A stretch of 64,000 nucleotides of DNA from Terriglobia bacterium. Its GTDB lineage: Bacteria > Acidobacteriota > Terriglobia > Terriglobales > Acidobacteriaceae. The notes under the pieces were generated by a model. It saw nothing but the letters and a program-made list of their open reading frames with translations. It was not told the DNA's origin and made no database searches. This document shows, piece after piece, positions 32,479 through 42,243 of this stretch. The DNA lies in the NCBI GenBank assembly GCA_020073465.1, contig JAIQFC010000005.1:124001-188000 (forward strand), read 5' to 3'. The position numbers were made by a program, and so were the translations under genes. Each line of letters opens with the position of its first letter. Within the stretch, counting starts at the first letter, position 1.

Positions 32479-34992
32479 CTATTGCTGTTGCATCGCCTCA
32501 TCCACGACGACCTTGCCGCCCTTGTCGACGGTGACGACCTTATGGATGGGAGCGTATCCGCTGAGCGTTATGTCGATTACGTAGTTTCCGGGGTCCAGCA
32601 TGACCTCGACCGGGGATCCCTTGTCGAGCATGCGTTGGTTGACCGCCACTTGCGCGCCCTTCGGCTGAGTGCGGATGCTGACCGATCCCTGGCCCGGCTG
32701 GCCGCCGTTTCCGCCGAACAGTTTCTTCATTTTTCCGACAGTCTTGATGCTGTCCACATTGCCCAGCGGACGCAGGGTCGGGGAGATGCTGACCGTCTGC
32801 CCGAGCGCAAACTGCGCGCTGGTGGTTTCATCGATATAGCCCATCTTTCGGACCAGGACCACGTGCGTGCCCTTGTCCAGGCTGACGTGGGCCGGAGTCA
32901 CCTTGCCCATGTCCCTCCCATCCACGTAGATGCTGGCGCCAGCGGGATCGCTGGTCACAGAAAGGCTTGCCATCACCTGCGCCAGATGCACTACCATCGT
33001 CGACTTGCTTCCCGAGGCCACTTCAACCGAGCGCGTGTCGGTCGAGTATCCCGGCTTGCTGACCGTGATCGAATGGGAGCCCGGTTGCAGACTCGACACC
33101 GCCAAAGGAGTAACCCAGCTGGGATCGCTTCTGCCGTCGATCTGCACCTGGGCGCCTTGCGGCGTGGAGTCCAGTGTCAGCTGCCCGGGCACGACCACGG
33201 GAGCTGCTGCCGCCTTCCGCCGGGCATTCTTTCCCCTCGCGCCCGCCCTGGCGACCGGCTCCTCAACTGCCGTCTCAGGCTCCGGCGCCGGCTCTGAAGG
33301 CTGAGCTACAGGCGTGGCAGGGGCAGCGGCCGCTTCATTTCGTGGTGCGGGCTGTACCGCTTCAGGCTGCGCGGAACTCTCCGCCGGTGCCGCGGTGCTC
33401 GATGCGCTCGAGTCATCATCCCCACTCAAGCTGTGAATGTGGAATGTCAGGGCTACAAGAATGATCAGGATCAGCGCAACCGCGCCTCCGATGGAATACA
33501 TCAACAGCCGCGGCGGAACGCTCTTGATTTCCTTGATTGCCTTCTCGGCGACTTCGCGAGGCTGAATCTTCGGCTTCTCTTCCTTCTCGATCACTCCCTG
33601 AAACATCGTGGAACTGGGTGCGGCCGATTGCACCGGAGAAGGCGGTGGCGGCGGTGGTGCAATGTAAACCTCTTTGAGCGGAGGCAACTCGGCGATCTCA
33701 GAAAAACTGGTGCCGCTTCCTCCGCCCGTCCCCCCCTCTGCCATCGTCGGATCCACCGCGAAGCTCGGCGCATCCGGAGCGAAAGTCTCCACCTCAGGGG
33801 CAGGTGCAGCCGCTGCCGACATATACGTAGACTGGCTCTCCGATGCCTCGATGTTCGCGCCCGAGCTGGTGAACTCGTGGGAAATGTCGATTTCTGGTGC
33901 TTCGGCCGACGTCGCTTCGGCCCCGCCCCATCCGGCGGCGGCGGCAGCCGCTTTCGGAGCGGCCTCCGCTGCAGGCACGACAAATTTTCTTTCAGCCGGC
34001 TTCGCCGCGGGTGCGGCGGGTTGAGCGGGACGAACCGGGGCTGCGGGACTGGCCTTGCGAGGCACAGCCGCTTGCGGTGCCGAGGCTCCAACAAACTTCG
34101 ACTGGACGGCCGCTTTGACCTGCTTTGGAACGACGGGGGCCTTGGGCGCCACGGCAGGCTTCGCGGCTGCCTGCGGTTTTGATTCTTTGCACTTCTCCAG
34201 ATCGTCGAGTAATTCCCGTCCCCGCTGGTAGCGCTTGGCCGGATCCTTGTCCAACGCCTTCATGATCAGGTCGCTGAGCAGCGGATGAAGCTTGGCGTTC
34301 ACATGCATCGGCGGGACCGGAGTGCTCTCCAGAATGCTTTCCCGCAAGTTATCCACGTCGGGACGGTCGAACGCCTTGCGGTCGGTCACCATCTCATAGA
34401 ACATAGCTCCCAGACTGAACAGGTTCGATCGGCCATCGATTTCTTCGCCGCGAATCTGTTCCGGCGACATGTAATGCAGGAATGAAGGAAGCCCTGCCGA
34501 AATCTGCTGCGTGAATTTTCCCGCGCTCGAAACTCCATAGGACAGAATCTTGACGGTCCCATCCCAGCCGCACATGATCTTGGCTGGCTCCAGGCTGTAG
34601 TGGTAAACCTTGCTGCCGTGGGCATAGTCCAGGCCCCCGCACACTTGCCTTCCGATATCGAGCAGGTCCCAGATCGAGAATCCTTCTTTGCGGGCCAGCA
34701 TGGTGGCAATGCTGTTGCCCTGCACATATTCCATGGCCGCGCAGAACTTGCCTTCCATTTCGCCCGCGCCGAAGACAGGTGTAATGTTGGAGCTGCTCAG
34801 GGCCTTGCTGGTTTCTGCCTCCTGCAACAGCGCTTGCTCCAGCGCAGTGGCACTCTCTCCGAACGCACTCAGTTCAATCGCCTTCAGAGCAATCGTCTGC
34901 CCGCTCTGCGGATCATTCGCTTTGTAAACGGTCCCCGTAGGGGACTTTGCCAGCTCACTCAGGATCTCGAAGTGGCCTATCTTGGTCGACAT
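32479..34992 (-). CDS. PEGA-domain protein with kinase-like (pseudokinase) domain
   Basis: An 837-aa membrane protein. Residues 1-270 have the Ser/Thr kinase fold: TGTVYKANDP, the ATP lysine in TIALKAIEL, and MSPEQIRGEEIDGRSNLFSLG. However, the catalytic loop reads YHYSLEPAKIM where HRDxKPxN is expected, and DFG is replaced by SYG, so the catalytic and metal-binding Asp residues are both gone. An Ala/Pro-rich linker, one membrane segment (SIGGAVALILIILVALTFHI, about 515-535) and three PEGA repeats follow (GYSTD, GYIDE, GYAPI). The kinase-like part is inside, the PEGA part outside. Probably a regulatory or scaffold protein rather than an active kinase. Confidence 0.85.
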   Translation of the reverse strand: MSTKIGHFEILSELAKSPTGTVYKANDPQSGQTIALKAIELSAFGESATALEQALLQEAETSKALSSSNITPVFGAGEMEGKFCAAMEYVQGNSIATMLARKEGFSIWDLLDIGRQVCGGLDYAHGSKVYHYSLEPAKIMCGWDGTVKILSYGVSSAGKFTQQISAGLPSFLHYMSPEQIRGEEIDGRSNLFSLGAMFYEMVTDRKAFDRPDVDNLRESILESTPVPPMHVNAKLHPLLSDLIMKALDKDPAKRYQRGRELLDDLEKCKESKPQAAAKPAVAPKAPVVPKQVKAAVQSKFVGASAPQAAVPRKASPAAPVRPAQPAAPAAKPAERKFVVPAAEAAPKAAAAAAGWGGAEATSAEAPEIDISHEFTSSGANIEASESQSTYMSAAAAPAPEVETFAPDAPSFAVDPTMAEGGTGGGSGTSFSEIAELPPLKEVYIAPPPPPPSPVQSAAPSSTMFQGVIEKEEKPKIQPREVAEKAIKEIKSVPPRLLMYSIGGAVALILIILVALTFHIHSLSGDDDSSASSTAAPAESSAQPEAVQPAPRNEAAAAPATPVAQPSEPAPEPETAVEEPVARAGARGKNARRKAAAAPVVVPGQLTLDSTPQGAQVQIDGRSDPSWVTPLAVSSLQPGSHSITVSKPGYSTDTRSVEVASGSKSTMVVHLAQVMASLSVTSDPAGASIYVDGRDMGKVTPAHVSLDKGTHVVLVRKMGYIDETTSAQFALGQTVSISPTLRPLGNVDSIKTVGKMKKLFGGNGGQPGQGSVSIRTQPKGAQVAVNQRMLDKGSPVEVMLDPGNYVIDITLSGYAPIHKVVTVDKGGKVVVDEAMQQQ

Positions 34993-35193
34993 TTCCTTCC
35001 TGCCTCGTGCTAGGCAAGACCTGCGCTCGCCGCGAAGTCAGACAACCGCGGACATTCCGGCCTAGGGTAACGTTAGGATATCCCGCATGGAATTTCGCTT
35101 CGAGTTACCAAAGTACTCTGATATGAGAGGGTTAGAAGCGTCTCGGCCGCCACGCCGGCGGCCCTCCGGCAGTCCCGTTTGCGGGATCCGGGG

Positions 35194-36165
35194 TTAAGGA
35201 ATCGCGTTGCTTGGACGCATCGCGCGCCCCAGCCGCTCGGCCAGACGGCCGATCTCGTGGACAAGCTCTGGCGGTTCATTCACCTCGAAGTCGACGCCGA
35301 TCAGCGCCAGATGTGCAGCGAGAATCTCCAGCGATGGAGCGCCCGTGTAAAGCATGCACCTGCGCTCATCGATGCCCTCAACGACTCCGGCAGTTGGCGG
35401 CACTCGCTCGGCAACCATTTCAGCCGATGCATGCAGGGTCACCCGGGCGCGGAGGGGATACGGCGCGTAGGAAACTGACCGCGAAACGTAAGTGGCGAAA
35501 TCCCCGTCTGGCGGCTTGCGTGGCGCAAACAGTGAACTGGCAGTGAGTCTGGCTTCGATCCGGTCGACGCGAAAGGTTCGCCAGTCCCTGCGCCCGACGT
35601 CCCATGCCGCCAGGTACCAGCGGCGTCCCGTATGTACCAGCCGGTGCGGCTCCACGTTGCGCGCGCTGGTAGTGCCACCCCGGTTGCGGTAGTTAAAACG
35701 GAGCCGGTGGTGGTCGCGGCAGGCGCCGGCAATGGCCGACAGTGTGGCTGCGTCCACCGTGGGCCCCGCATTGGCCAGCGGCAGAATGAAGGAATGCAGC
35801 GCCGCAATGCGCCGGCTCAAGCGTGACGGCAGCACCTGCTCCAGTTTCAACAGCGCACGCACCGAGGCTTCACTAATCCCCGCCACCGTGCCGCTGGCCG
35901 CGGTTCGCAAGCTGACGGCCACCGCCACCGCTTCATCGTCATCGAGCAGCAGCGGAGGCAGCATCGCACCTGATCCCAGCTGGTAGCCGCCAGCCACGCC
36001 CGACGTCGAATGGACCGGATACCCGAGGCTGCGCAGCCGGTCGACATCGCGTCGCAGCGTCCGGTCCGTCACCTCAAGCTCGTTTGAGAGTTCCGCCCCT
36101 GACCAGTACCGCCGTGCTTGAAACAAAGACAGCAGGCGGAGCAGTCTGGCCGAGGTTTGCAGCAT
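35194..36165 (-). CDS. YafY-type WYL-domain transcriptional regulator
   Basis: A 323-aa regulator. The N-terminal winged HTH (RLLRLLSLFQARRYWSGAEL, then LEVTDRTLRRDVDRLRSLGY) binds DNA. The WYL domain (about 135-215) carries VEPHRLVHTGRRWYLAAWD and the RTFRVDRI strand that senses nucleotides or other ligands. It is divergent from the DinB gene across a 101-bp gap holding a perfect inverted repeat (36184-36208), so it probably controls that gene and itself. YafY relatives are mainly activators or repressors of neighbours; the ligand is unknown. Confidence 0.85.
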   Translation of the reverse strand: MLQTSARLLRLLSLFQARRYWSGAELSNELEVTDRTLRRDVDRLRSLGYPVHSTSGVAGGYQLGSGAMLPPLLLDDDEAVAVAVSLRTAASGTVAGISEASVRALLKLEQVLPSRLSRRIAALHSFILPLANAGPTVDAATLSAIAGACRDHHRLRFNYRNRGGTTSARNVEPHRLVHTGRRWYLAAWDVGRRDWRTFRVDRIEARLTASSLFAPRKPPDGDFATYVSRSVSYAPYPLRARVTLHASAEMVAERVPPTAGVVEGIDERRCMLYTGAPSLEILAAHLALIGVDFEVNEPPELVHEIGRLAERLGRAMRPSNAIP

Positions 36166-36183
36166 GATGCAAGCGTATCACTG

Positions 36184-36208
36184 ATTGCGGACTAATATTG
36201 TCCGCAAT
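36184..36208. promoter_or_regulatory. Inverted repeat operator in the WYL/DinB gap
   Basis: ATTGCGGAC and GTCCGCAAT are perfect inverted 9-bp arms around the AT-rich spacer TAATATT. The site is 19 bp from the WYL gene start and 59 bp before the DinB start. A dimeric winged-HTH regulator could bind here. Confidence 0.6.
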
Positions 36209-36266
36209 GCCTGTTACAGTCCTCTGCGTGACAACCGCCTGAAGACACCGCGAGAGGAGATCACCC

Positions 36267-36782
36267 ATGAAATTGACCGAGTTGTTCCTCGCCGAACTGG
36301 AACGCGAAGCCGCCGGAACTCGCCGCACCTTGGAGCGCGTGCCCGAAGGGCACAACGATTGGAAGCCTCACGAGAAATCGATGCCGCTGGGCTACCTGGC
36401 CGCACTGGTCGCAAGAATGCCAGCGTGGGCTGCAATGATGGTTCAACAGGACGAACTGGACATGGCCCCCAAAGGTAGCTCGAAATACAAACCTCATGAG
36501 TTGAATACAAATCGGGAACTGCTGCAGACCTTTGACGAGTCGGTCATCGAAGCTCGTGAGGCCTTGCAGAGCACGACTGATGAACACCTGATGACACCCT
36601 GGCGGTTCCTGGTCGCCGGTAAGGTGGTAAGCGAGCAGCCGCGCCACATCATGCTTCGCGATGCCGTCTTCAATCACCTGGCCCATCATCGCGGACAGTT
36701 AACCGTCTACCTCCGCCTCAACAGCGCCCTCGTGCCGGCGATCTACGGACCGTCGGCCGATGAAGGACGCTTCGATCAATGA
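36267..36782 (+). CDS. DinB-family protein
   Basis: A 171-aa four-helix-bundle protein of the DinB/DUF664 group. The His residues expected to bind metal appear in ALERVPEGH-type and HLAHHRGQLTVYLRL regions. Members include thiol transferases (bacillithiol, mycothiol or maleylpyruvate dependent) and many uncharacterised proteins; the substrate cannot be told. GAGAGGAG precedes the ATG. It is divergent from a WYL regulator with a shared operator-like site. The gene ends before a 536-bp repeat-rich gap. Confidence 0.75.
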   Translation: MKLTELFLAELEREAAGTRRTLERVPEGHNDWKPHEKSMPLGYLAALVARMPAWAAMMVQQDELDMAPKGSSKYKPHELNTNRELLQTFDESVIEAREALQSTTDEHLMTPWRFLVAGKVVSEQPRHIMLRDAVFNHLAHHRGQLTVYLRLNSALVPAIYGPSADEGRFDQ

Positions 36783-37318
36783 ACCAGTGACCCACAATTT
36801 GCGTAACTAAACTGTACCGTTGTCCGTTGTATTGGTTATCAGCAGATATTTGAAGCCATCTTATGAAGAAGTTTTGGGAAGGGCACGGCTTCCAGCCGTG
36901 CCGCCCACGGCCGCGACACGCGTCGGGCTTTAACCCTGAGGTTATGCACCTGTGGGGTACTTCTCCGTGACATTTGTCATACGGGTCTGATGACGATCTC
37001 CACTGGTGGGACTCCCACCGGGAAGTGAGTATGAAGATGAGCATTGCGAAGACCCAGGAGATCCGGTCGAGCAGTGGTGCAGTTTGATTGTCATCCTGAG
37101 CAAGCGCTTTTTTGCGCAGCGAAGGATCTGGGCGAGCCGCGCGAAGGGTCGCGTTCTTTGCGACCCAATAATCGCGCGTTTGGCTCGCTTCCTTGCCAAA
37201 CTGCACTGCTGACTCCGTCCAGGTCGGTTGTCGATTGCGAGTTGGTTCGTTTATTCTGTGAGGGACACCCGTAGTTGCTTGATCGGCGCCCCTCGGCAGT
37301 TTCTCCCGGAGTTCGTCC
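36783..37318. other. Repeat-rich gap before the exporter operon
   Basis: 536 bp with no believable gene. It contains a REP-like hairpin (GGCACGGCTT / AGCCGTGCC near 36880-36902) and MITE-like copy C (37070-37210). The exporter promoter probably lies between 37210 and 37318; I could not choose -10 and -35 boxes with confidence. Confidence 0.5.
37070..37210. repeat. MITE-like 145-bp repeat, copy C
   Basis: Third copy. Ends GTGCAGTTTGATTG and GCCAAACTGCAC are inverted repeats. The interior holds AAGCGC/GCGC, GGGTCGC/GCGACCC and GGCGAGCC/GGCTCGC pairs, so the whole unit could fold into a branched hairpin. Confidence 0.85.
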
Positions 37319-38467
37319 ATGACCTTGACCCGGTTTGTTACCAAGAATGCATTCCGTAACAAGCGCCGCAGCATTCTGACGGTACTGAGCATCGCTTTCT
37401 CCCTGCTCCTGCTCACGCTGATGATGACCATCTGGCGCGCTTTTTATCTCGATCAGGGCAGCGCCGAGTCGGCGCAAAGGCTGGTAGTTCGCCACCGCGT
37501 ATCTCTCACCTTCTCCCTGCCCGGTTATTACCGGGAGAAGATCCGCGCCGTCCCAGGAGTCGTGGCCGTAGTGCCCGTTTCCTGGTTTGGCGGAATTTAT
37601 AAAGACCAGAAGCCGGAGAACTTCTTCGCGCAGTTCGGCACTGATCCCGATGAGTTCTTCAAGGTATATCGGGACGCCGAAATGCCCCCGGATCAGGTCA
37701 CCGCCTGGCAGCGCGACCGCCAGGGAGTGATTGTCAACGATACGCTGGCGCAGAAGTATGGCTGGAAACTGGGTGACCGCGTAGTCTTGCAGGGGACGAT
37801 TTACCCCGTCAATCTCGAACTCTACGTACGCGGCATTTTCCACTCCAACCCGGCTAACAAGTCGGTCTATTTCAATGCGAAGTATGTCGAAGAGGCAGTC
37901 GCGTGGTTCAAGGGGCAGGCCGGCACCTTCAGTATCCTTGCCGCTTCTCCCGAGGACGTAAGTAAGGTGGCGAGCACGGTCGATGACATGTTTCGCAACT
38001 CGCCGCAGCCCACGAAAGCCGAAAGCGAGAAGGCCTTCGGCTTGGAGTTCGTGGCCATGTTGGGGAACGTTAAAGCATTCATCCTAAGCATCTGCTCGGC
38101 CGTGGTGTTTGCGACCTTGCTCGTTTCCGCGAACACCATGGCCATGTCGATTCGCGAGCGGACGCGAGAGGTGGCCGTCCTCAAGACTCTCGGCTTCACC
38201 CGCCAGAGCGTGCTCGGCTTGTTCGTGAGCGAAGCCGTTGCTCTTTCTCTCGCCGGTGGCTTGCTTGGTTTCGTCCTGGGATGGTTAGCGGTGTATGCCC
38301 TTACTCATTCACCACAATTCTTCAGCTTCTTCCCCATGAAGGTAACCCCAGGCATGTGGCTGGTGGCGATGTTCATCGCCGGACTGGTGGGATTGGTGAG
38401 CTCGGCCTTTCCGTCCTACACCGCCTCGAAAGTCAATATCGTGGACGGCTTGCGGCACATTGGTTGA
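37319..38467 (+). CDS. ABC exporter permease, FtsX/MacB-type (1)
   Basis: A 382-aa permease. It begins with an FtsX-type membrane segment (FRNKRRSILTVLSIAFSLLL), then a periplasmic domain of about 210 residues, and three C-terminal membrane segments with the REVAVLKTLGFTRQSVLGLF coupling helix. It is the first of three permeases; the second is a close paralog starting 4 bp later. The operon continues with an adaptor and an ATPase, so this is a multi-permease type VII-like (MacB-like) exporter. Cargo is unknown. Confidence 0.88.
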   Translation: MTLTRFVTKNAFRNKRRSILTVLSIAFSLLLLTLMMTIWRAFYLDQGSAESAQRLVVRHRVSLTFSLPGYYREKIRAVPGVVAVVPVSWFGGIYKDQKPENFFAQFGTDPDEFFKVYRDAEMPPDQVTAWQRDRQGVIVNDTLAQKYGWKLGDRVVLQGTIYPVNLELYVRGIFHSNPANKSVYFNAKYVEEAVAWFKGQAGTFSILAASPEDVSKVASTVDDMFRNSPQPTKAESEKAFGLEFVAMLGNVKAFILSICSAVVFATLLVSANTMAMSIRERTREVAVLKTLGFTRQSVLGLFVSEAVALSLAGGLLGFVLGWLAVYALTHSPQFFSFFPMKVTPGMWLVAMFIAGLVGLVSSAFPSYTASKVNIVDGLRHIG

Positions 38468-38470
38468 ACT

Positions 38471-39622
38471 ATGACTCTCGGCAGCTTCATCGTGCGTAGC
38501 GCGTTCCGCAACAAGCGGCGCAGCATCCTGACCGTGTTCAGCATCAGCTTCTCGCTGCTGTTGCTCACACTGATGATCTGCATCTGGCGCTCGTTTTATG
38601 TGGACCAGGTCGCACCGGAAGCGTCGCGACGCTTGATCATCCGCGACCGCGTCTCGCTGGCGTTTTTCCTGCCGGCGTTCTATCGCGAGAAGATCCGCGC
38701 CGTCCCAGGCGTAACATCGGTGGTGCCGATCACCTGGTTCGGCGGCCGCTACATCGATGATCGGCCGGAGCACTTCTTTGCCCAACTGGGCACAGATCCG
38801 GACGAGTACCTGAAGGTGGCGTCGGACAAGATTGTTCCGCCAGACCAGGTGAAGACCTGGCAGCAGGATCGCGCTGGAGCCTTGGTGGATGTGACGCTCG
38901 CCAACAGATATGGCTGGAAGATCGGCGACCGCATTATTTTGCAGGCAAACATTTTCCCGACGAATCTCGATCTGACGATTCGCGGCATCTATCACCGCGA
39001 TCCTCCTCAGAATGCGCTGTACTTCAACGCCAAGTACCTGGAAGAGGCGGTGCCCTGGTTCAAGGGGCAGGCGGGATGGTACGCAGCTCAAATCGACTCG
39101 CCGGACAATGTGGCGCGCGCGTCCAGAGAAATCGATGACATGTTCCGCAACTCGCCGCTGCAGACCAAGACCGAGAGCGAAAAAGCGTTTCAGCTTGGGT
39201 TTGTCGCTTCTCTGGGGAACATCAAGGCATTCATCCTCGGCATCTGCGGCGCGGTTGTGTTCACCATCATGCTGGTTTCGGCCAACACCATGGCGATGTC
39301 GGTGCGCAGCCGGACCCGCGAGGTGGCAGTGCTGAAAACCCTCGGCTTCACCCGCCGGAGAGTGCTGTCGATTTTCGTGAGCGAGTCCATAGCCCTGTCA
39401 GTCGCGGGCGGAGTGCTGGGAGTTCTTGTAGCGATTCCTGTGATTGCGGGGCTGACGCACCGTTTCATCGGGTTGGGCGTTCCGCTCTATATGAAGGTTA
39501 CGGCGCCCACGGCCGCGTTGTCGTTGCTGGCGGCCGTGGCCCTGGGATTGGTGAGCGGCTACTTGCCGGCTTTCAATGCGTCACGCAAGAACATCGTAGA
39601 CGGCCTGCGTCACATCGGCTGA
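38471..39622 (+). CDS. ABC exporter permease, tandem paralog (2)
   Basis: A 383-aa permease, clearly homologous to its neighbour along the whole length (FRNKRRSILTVFSISFSLLL; FYREKIRAVPGVTSVVPITW; REVAVLKTLGFTRRRVLSIF). The start lies 4 bp after the previous stop, so translation is coupled. The conserved PDQV and NSPLQTKTESEKAF periplasmic blocks are shared with permease 1. Permeases 1 and 2 probably form the transporter's heterodimer. Tandem duplication is inferred from order and similarity. Confidence 0.9.
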   Translation: MTLGSFIVRSAFRNKRRSILTVFSISFSLLLLTLMICIWRSFYVDQVAPEASRRLIIRDRVSLAFFLPAFYREKIRAVPGVTSVVPITWFGGRYIDDRPEHFFAQLGTDPDEYLKVASDKIVPPDQVKTWQQDRAGALVDVTLANRYGWKIGDRIILQANIFPTNLDLTIRGIYHRDPPQNALYFNAKYLEEAVPWFKGQAGWYAAQIDSPDNVARASREIDDMFRNSPLQTKTESEKAFQLGFVASLGNIKAFILGICGAVVFTIMLVSANTMAMSVRSRTREVAVLKTLGFTRRRVLSIFVSESIALSVAGGVLGVLVAIPVIAGLTHRFIGLGVPLYMKVTAPTAALSLLAAVALGLVSGYLPAFNASRKNIVDGLRHIG

Positions 39623-39638
39623 GTTTGAGAGTGCACAT

Positions 39639-40802
39639 ATGGCGATACCAATCAGCTATAACATCCGCAACCTAAGGCTACGTAAGGGTCTCACCGTGAT
39701 GACCGCTCTGGGCATCGCACTCACCGTCACCACGGCGATCTTTCTGATGGCCCTGATTGCCGGACTCAATCGTGCCTTTGTGAGCAGCGGCAATCCCAAC
39801 AACGTGCTGGTGCTGCGCAAAGGGTCGGAGGCGGAACTGTCGGGAGGCTTCGATGCATCGCTCTACCCGACGCTCACGACTCTGCCAGGCATTGCCAAAG
39901 ACAGCCGCGGCCAGCCCATGACCTCTGCGGAATGGGTTGTGGTCATCGTCCTCCCTCGCAAAAACGGCACCGGCGAGGTTAACGTCACGGTGCGCGGCAT
40001 GATGCCGGATGGCCTGGAGCTGCGGCCCAGTACAAAGCTCGTGGAAGGACGCTGGTTCCAGACCGGGCAGCGTGAAATTGTGGTGAGCAAGTCCATTCGC
40101 GACCGTTTCTCCCACGCCAACATTGGCGACACCATGGAATTCGGCAAAGGCTCCTGGAAAGTCGTAGGAGTCTTTGACGCCGGCGGCTCGGCCTACGAGT
40201 CCGAAGTGTGGGGCGACGTGAACCAGATGGCTGCGGATTTCGATCGCCAGGGCGGATACTCTTCCGCCTACTTGCATGCAACCGATCCCATCGCCGCAGA
40301 GGCGCTCAAGAACCGCGTCAGCGACGACCAACGCCTGAAGCTGGAAGGCGTGCTCGAAAGCGACTACTACGCCAAGCAGACCAGTTCCGGAACGCCGATT
40401 AAGGTCATCGGATACGTCGTGGGAATCATCATGGCGATCGGATCGATTTTTGCCGCGATGAACACCATGTATGCGGCCGTCGCCTATCGCGGGCGTGAAA
40501 TCGCCACCCTGCGCGTCATCGGCTTCTCGCGCCCCGCCATTCTGACCTCCTTTGTTCTGGAATCGCTGATGCTTGCCCTGCTCGGCGCAGTGGTCGGCAT
40601 CCTGCTGATGCTCCCGTTTAATGGTTATCAGACCGGAACGTCCAACGCTGTGACTTTCAGCGAGGTGGTCTTCGGTTTGCGGATTACACCGCAAGTGGCG
40701 CTGGCGGCCCTGATCTTTGCGCTGGTCATGGGATTCTTCGGTGGCCTTGCCCCGGCATGGCACGCGGCCCGACAAAATATTTTGAATGCGCTTCGAGGAT
40801 AA
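39639..40802 (+). CDS. ABC exporter permease (3), more distant
   Basis: A 387-aa permease of the same fold (N-terminal membrane segment LRKGLTVMTALGIALTVTTA, large periplasmic domain, and three C-terminal segments with REIATLRVIGFSRPAILTSF). It differs substantially from permeases 1 and 2, particularly in the periplasmic domain (FDAGGSAYESEVWGDVNQMA). It starts 16 bp after permease 2. Possibly it pairs with the others or with itself under the same ATPase. Confidence 0.88.
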   Translation: MAIPISYNIRNLRLRKGLTVMTALGIALTVTTAIFLMALIAGLNRAFVSSGNPNNVLVLRKGSEAELSGGFDASLYPTLTTLPGIAKDSRGQPMTSAEWVVVIVLPRKNGTGEVNVTVRGMMPDGLELRPSTKLVEGRWFQTGQREIVVSKSIRDRFSHANIGDTMEFGKGSWKVVGVFDAGGSAYESEVWGDVNQMAADFDRQGGYSSAYLHATDPIAAEALKNRVSDDQRLKLEGVLESDYYAKQTSSGTPIKVIGYVVGIIMAIGSIFAAMNTMYAAVAYRGREIATLRVIGFSRPAILTSFVLESLMLALLGAVVGILLMLPFNGYQTGTSNAVTFSEVVFGLRITPQVALAALIFALVMGFFGGLAPAWHAARQNILNALRG

Positions 40803-40863
40803 GTTGACATAGGACTGGAAACTCGAAACCGCAAACTGGAAACTGGATTTCGCACTGATTCTT

Positions 40864-42243
40864 ATGGCGATTGATACTAAACACGAAGACCTGCAAAACC
40901 TCCGCATCGACCGCACCCACCGCGGCGGTGATGACGGTGGACAGCCGTCGGCCTGGGCGCGCCGCTACATCATCATCGGAATCACAATCGTGGCTCTGCT
41001 GAGCCTGTCCGCCCTGGGATACCGCGTGCTGTCCCCCGATGCAGCCGAGGTTGAAGTGGCGCGAGCCACCGCGGAAAACAGCGACCTTGGCGCAACCGTG
41101 CTCTCTGCCACTGGATACATCGTTGCCCATCACACCATCAATGTGAACTCGAAAGTGACCGGCCGTCTCGCCTGGATTGGCGTGGAGAAAGGCGACAAGG
41201 TCAAGGAAGGTCAGGTTCTGGTGCGCCTGGAGGACCAGGAGTTCCGTGCCGCTTTTGGCCAGGCGACGGGTGCGGTCGACAATGCCCGCGCTTATCTCGA
41301 GGAACTCCAGCACGGATCCCGTCCCGAGGAGATCCAGCAGGCCCAACACAACCTGGACGAGGCCCGGGCTACCCTGGCGAACGACACGCGCACTCTGGAG
41401 CGCACCAGGGAACTCGCAGCCAGCGGGGTGGTTTCCCGTCAGGCCCTGGACGATGCCACTGCCAGGTTCGAATCCGACCAGCAGCGCGTCAATTCCCTGG
41501 AAAAGACGTTTCAGCTGATGAAGATTGGCCCGCGCCAGGAAGAAATCGCCCGCGCCCGTGGTGCGCTGGCACAGGCCCAGGGACAACTCGACTATGCAAA
41601 AGCGCAACTCGATGGCACCGTCATCCGCGCGCCAGTGACAGGCACCATTCTTGACCGTACGGCAGAAAAGGGCGAGTTGGTCACTTCCCAGTTTGCCAGT
41701 ACGGCCGCCGGCGGGCCTCAGGGATCCGTAGTCTCGCTCGCCGATCTGAATGATTTGCAGGTCGAGCTCGACATCGCCCAAGCCGACTTCGCCCGTCTCA
41801 GCCCGAAACAGAAGGGCAATGTGAGCGTCGATGCCTACCCTGACAAGGTCTACGACGGAGTCATCGCCCAGATTTCTCCCGAGGCCAACCGGCAGAAGGC
41901 TACGGTACAAGTCAAGGTGCAGGTGCTGAACCCGGACAAGTATCCGGATGTATCCCTGCGTCCGGAAATGAACGCGACCGTCAAGTTTCTAGCCAGTGAA
42001 ACCAGGACTTCCAACCAGCTGGCCGGCGTGTTTGTGCCATCTGCCGCGATTAAGGATCGCGACGGAAAGAAAATCGTTCTGGTCGCCCACAACGGCAGGG
42101 CCGTTGCCCGCGAGGTTCGCATCATCGGACAGCGCAGCGACGGCGCCCTGGTCGACGGGCTGGTTGGAGGCGAGAGTGTCATCACCACGGCGCCGCCGAA
42201 TCTGAAAGACGGACAATCCATCAAAATTAAGGGGCAATCATGA
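40864..42243 (+). CDS. HlyD/MacA-like periplasmic adaptor
   Basis: A 459-aa membrane fusion protein. It has one N-terminal membrane segment ([20 protein letters not shown], about 37-57), a barrel-sandwich half ([20 protein letters not shown]), a long coiled-coil hairpin (about 130-255: [36 protein letters not shown]), the second half ([20 protein letters not shown]), and a beta-barrel domain. It would bridge the inner-membrane permeases to an outer-membrane channel, which is not encoded nearby. The stop overlaps the ATPase start (ATGA). Confidence 0.9.
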   Translation: MAIDTKHEDLQNLRIDRTHRGGDDGGQPSAWARRYIIIGITIVALLSLSALGYRVLSPDAAEVEVARATAENSDLGATVLSATGYIVAHHTINVNSKVTGRLAWIGVEKGDKVKEGQVLVRLEDQEFRAAFGQATGAVDNARAYLEELQHGSRPEEIQQAQHNLDEARATLANDTRTLERTRELAASGVVSRQALDDATARFESDQQRVNSLEKTFQLMKIGPRQEEIARARGALAQAQGQLDYAKAQLDGTVIRAPVTGTILDRTAEKGELVTSQFASTAAGGPQGSVVSLADLNDLQVELDIAQADFARLSPKQKGNVSVDAYPDKVYDGVIAQISPEANRQKATVQVKVQVLNPDKYPDVSLRPEMNATVKFLASETRTSNQLAGVFVPSAAIKDRDGKKIVLVAHNGRAVAREVRIIGQRSDGALVDGLVGGESVITTAPPNLKDGQSIKIKGQS

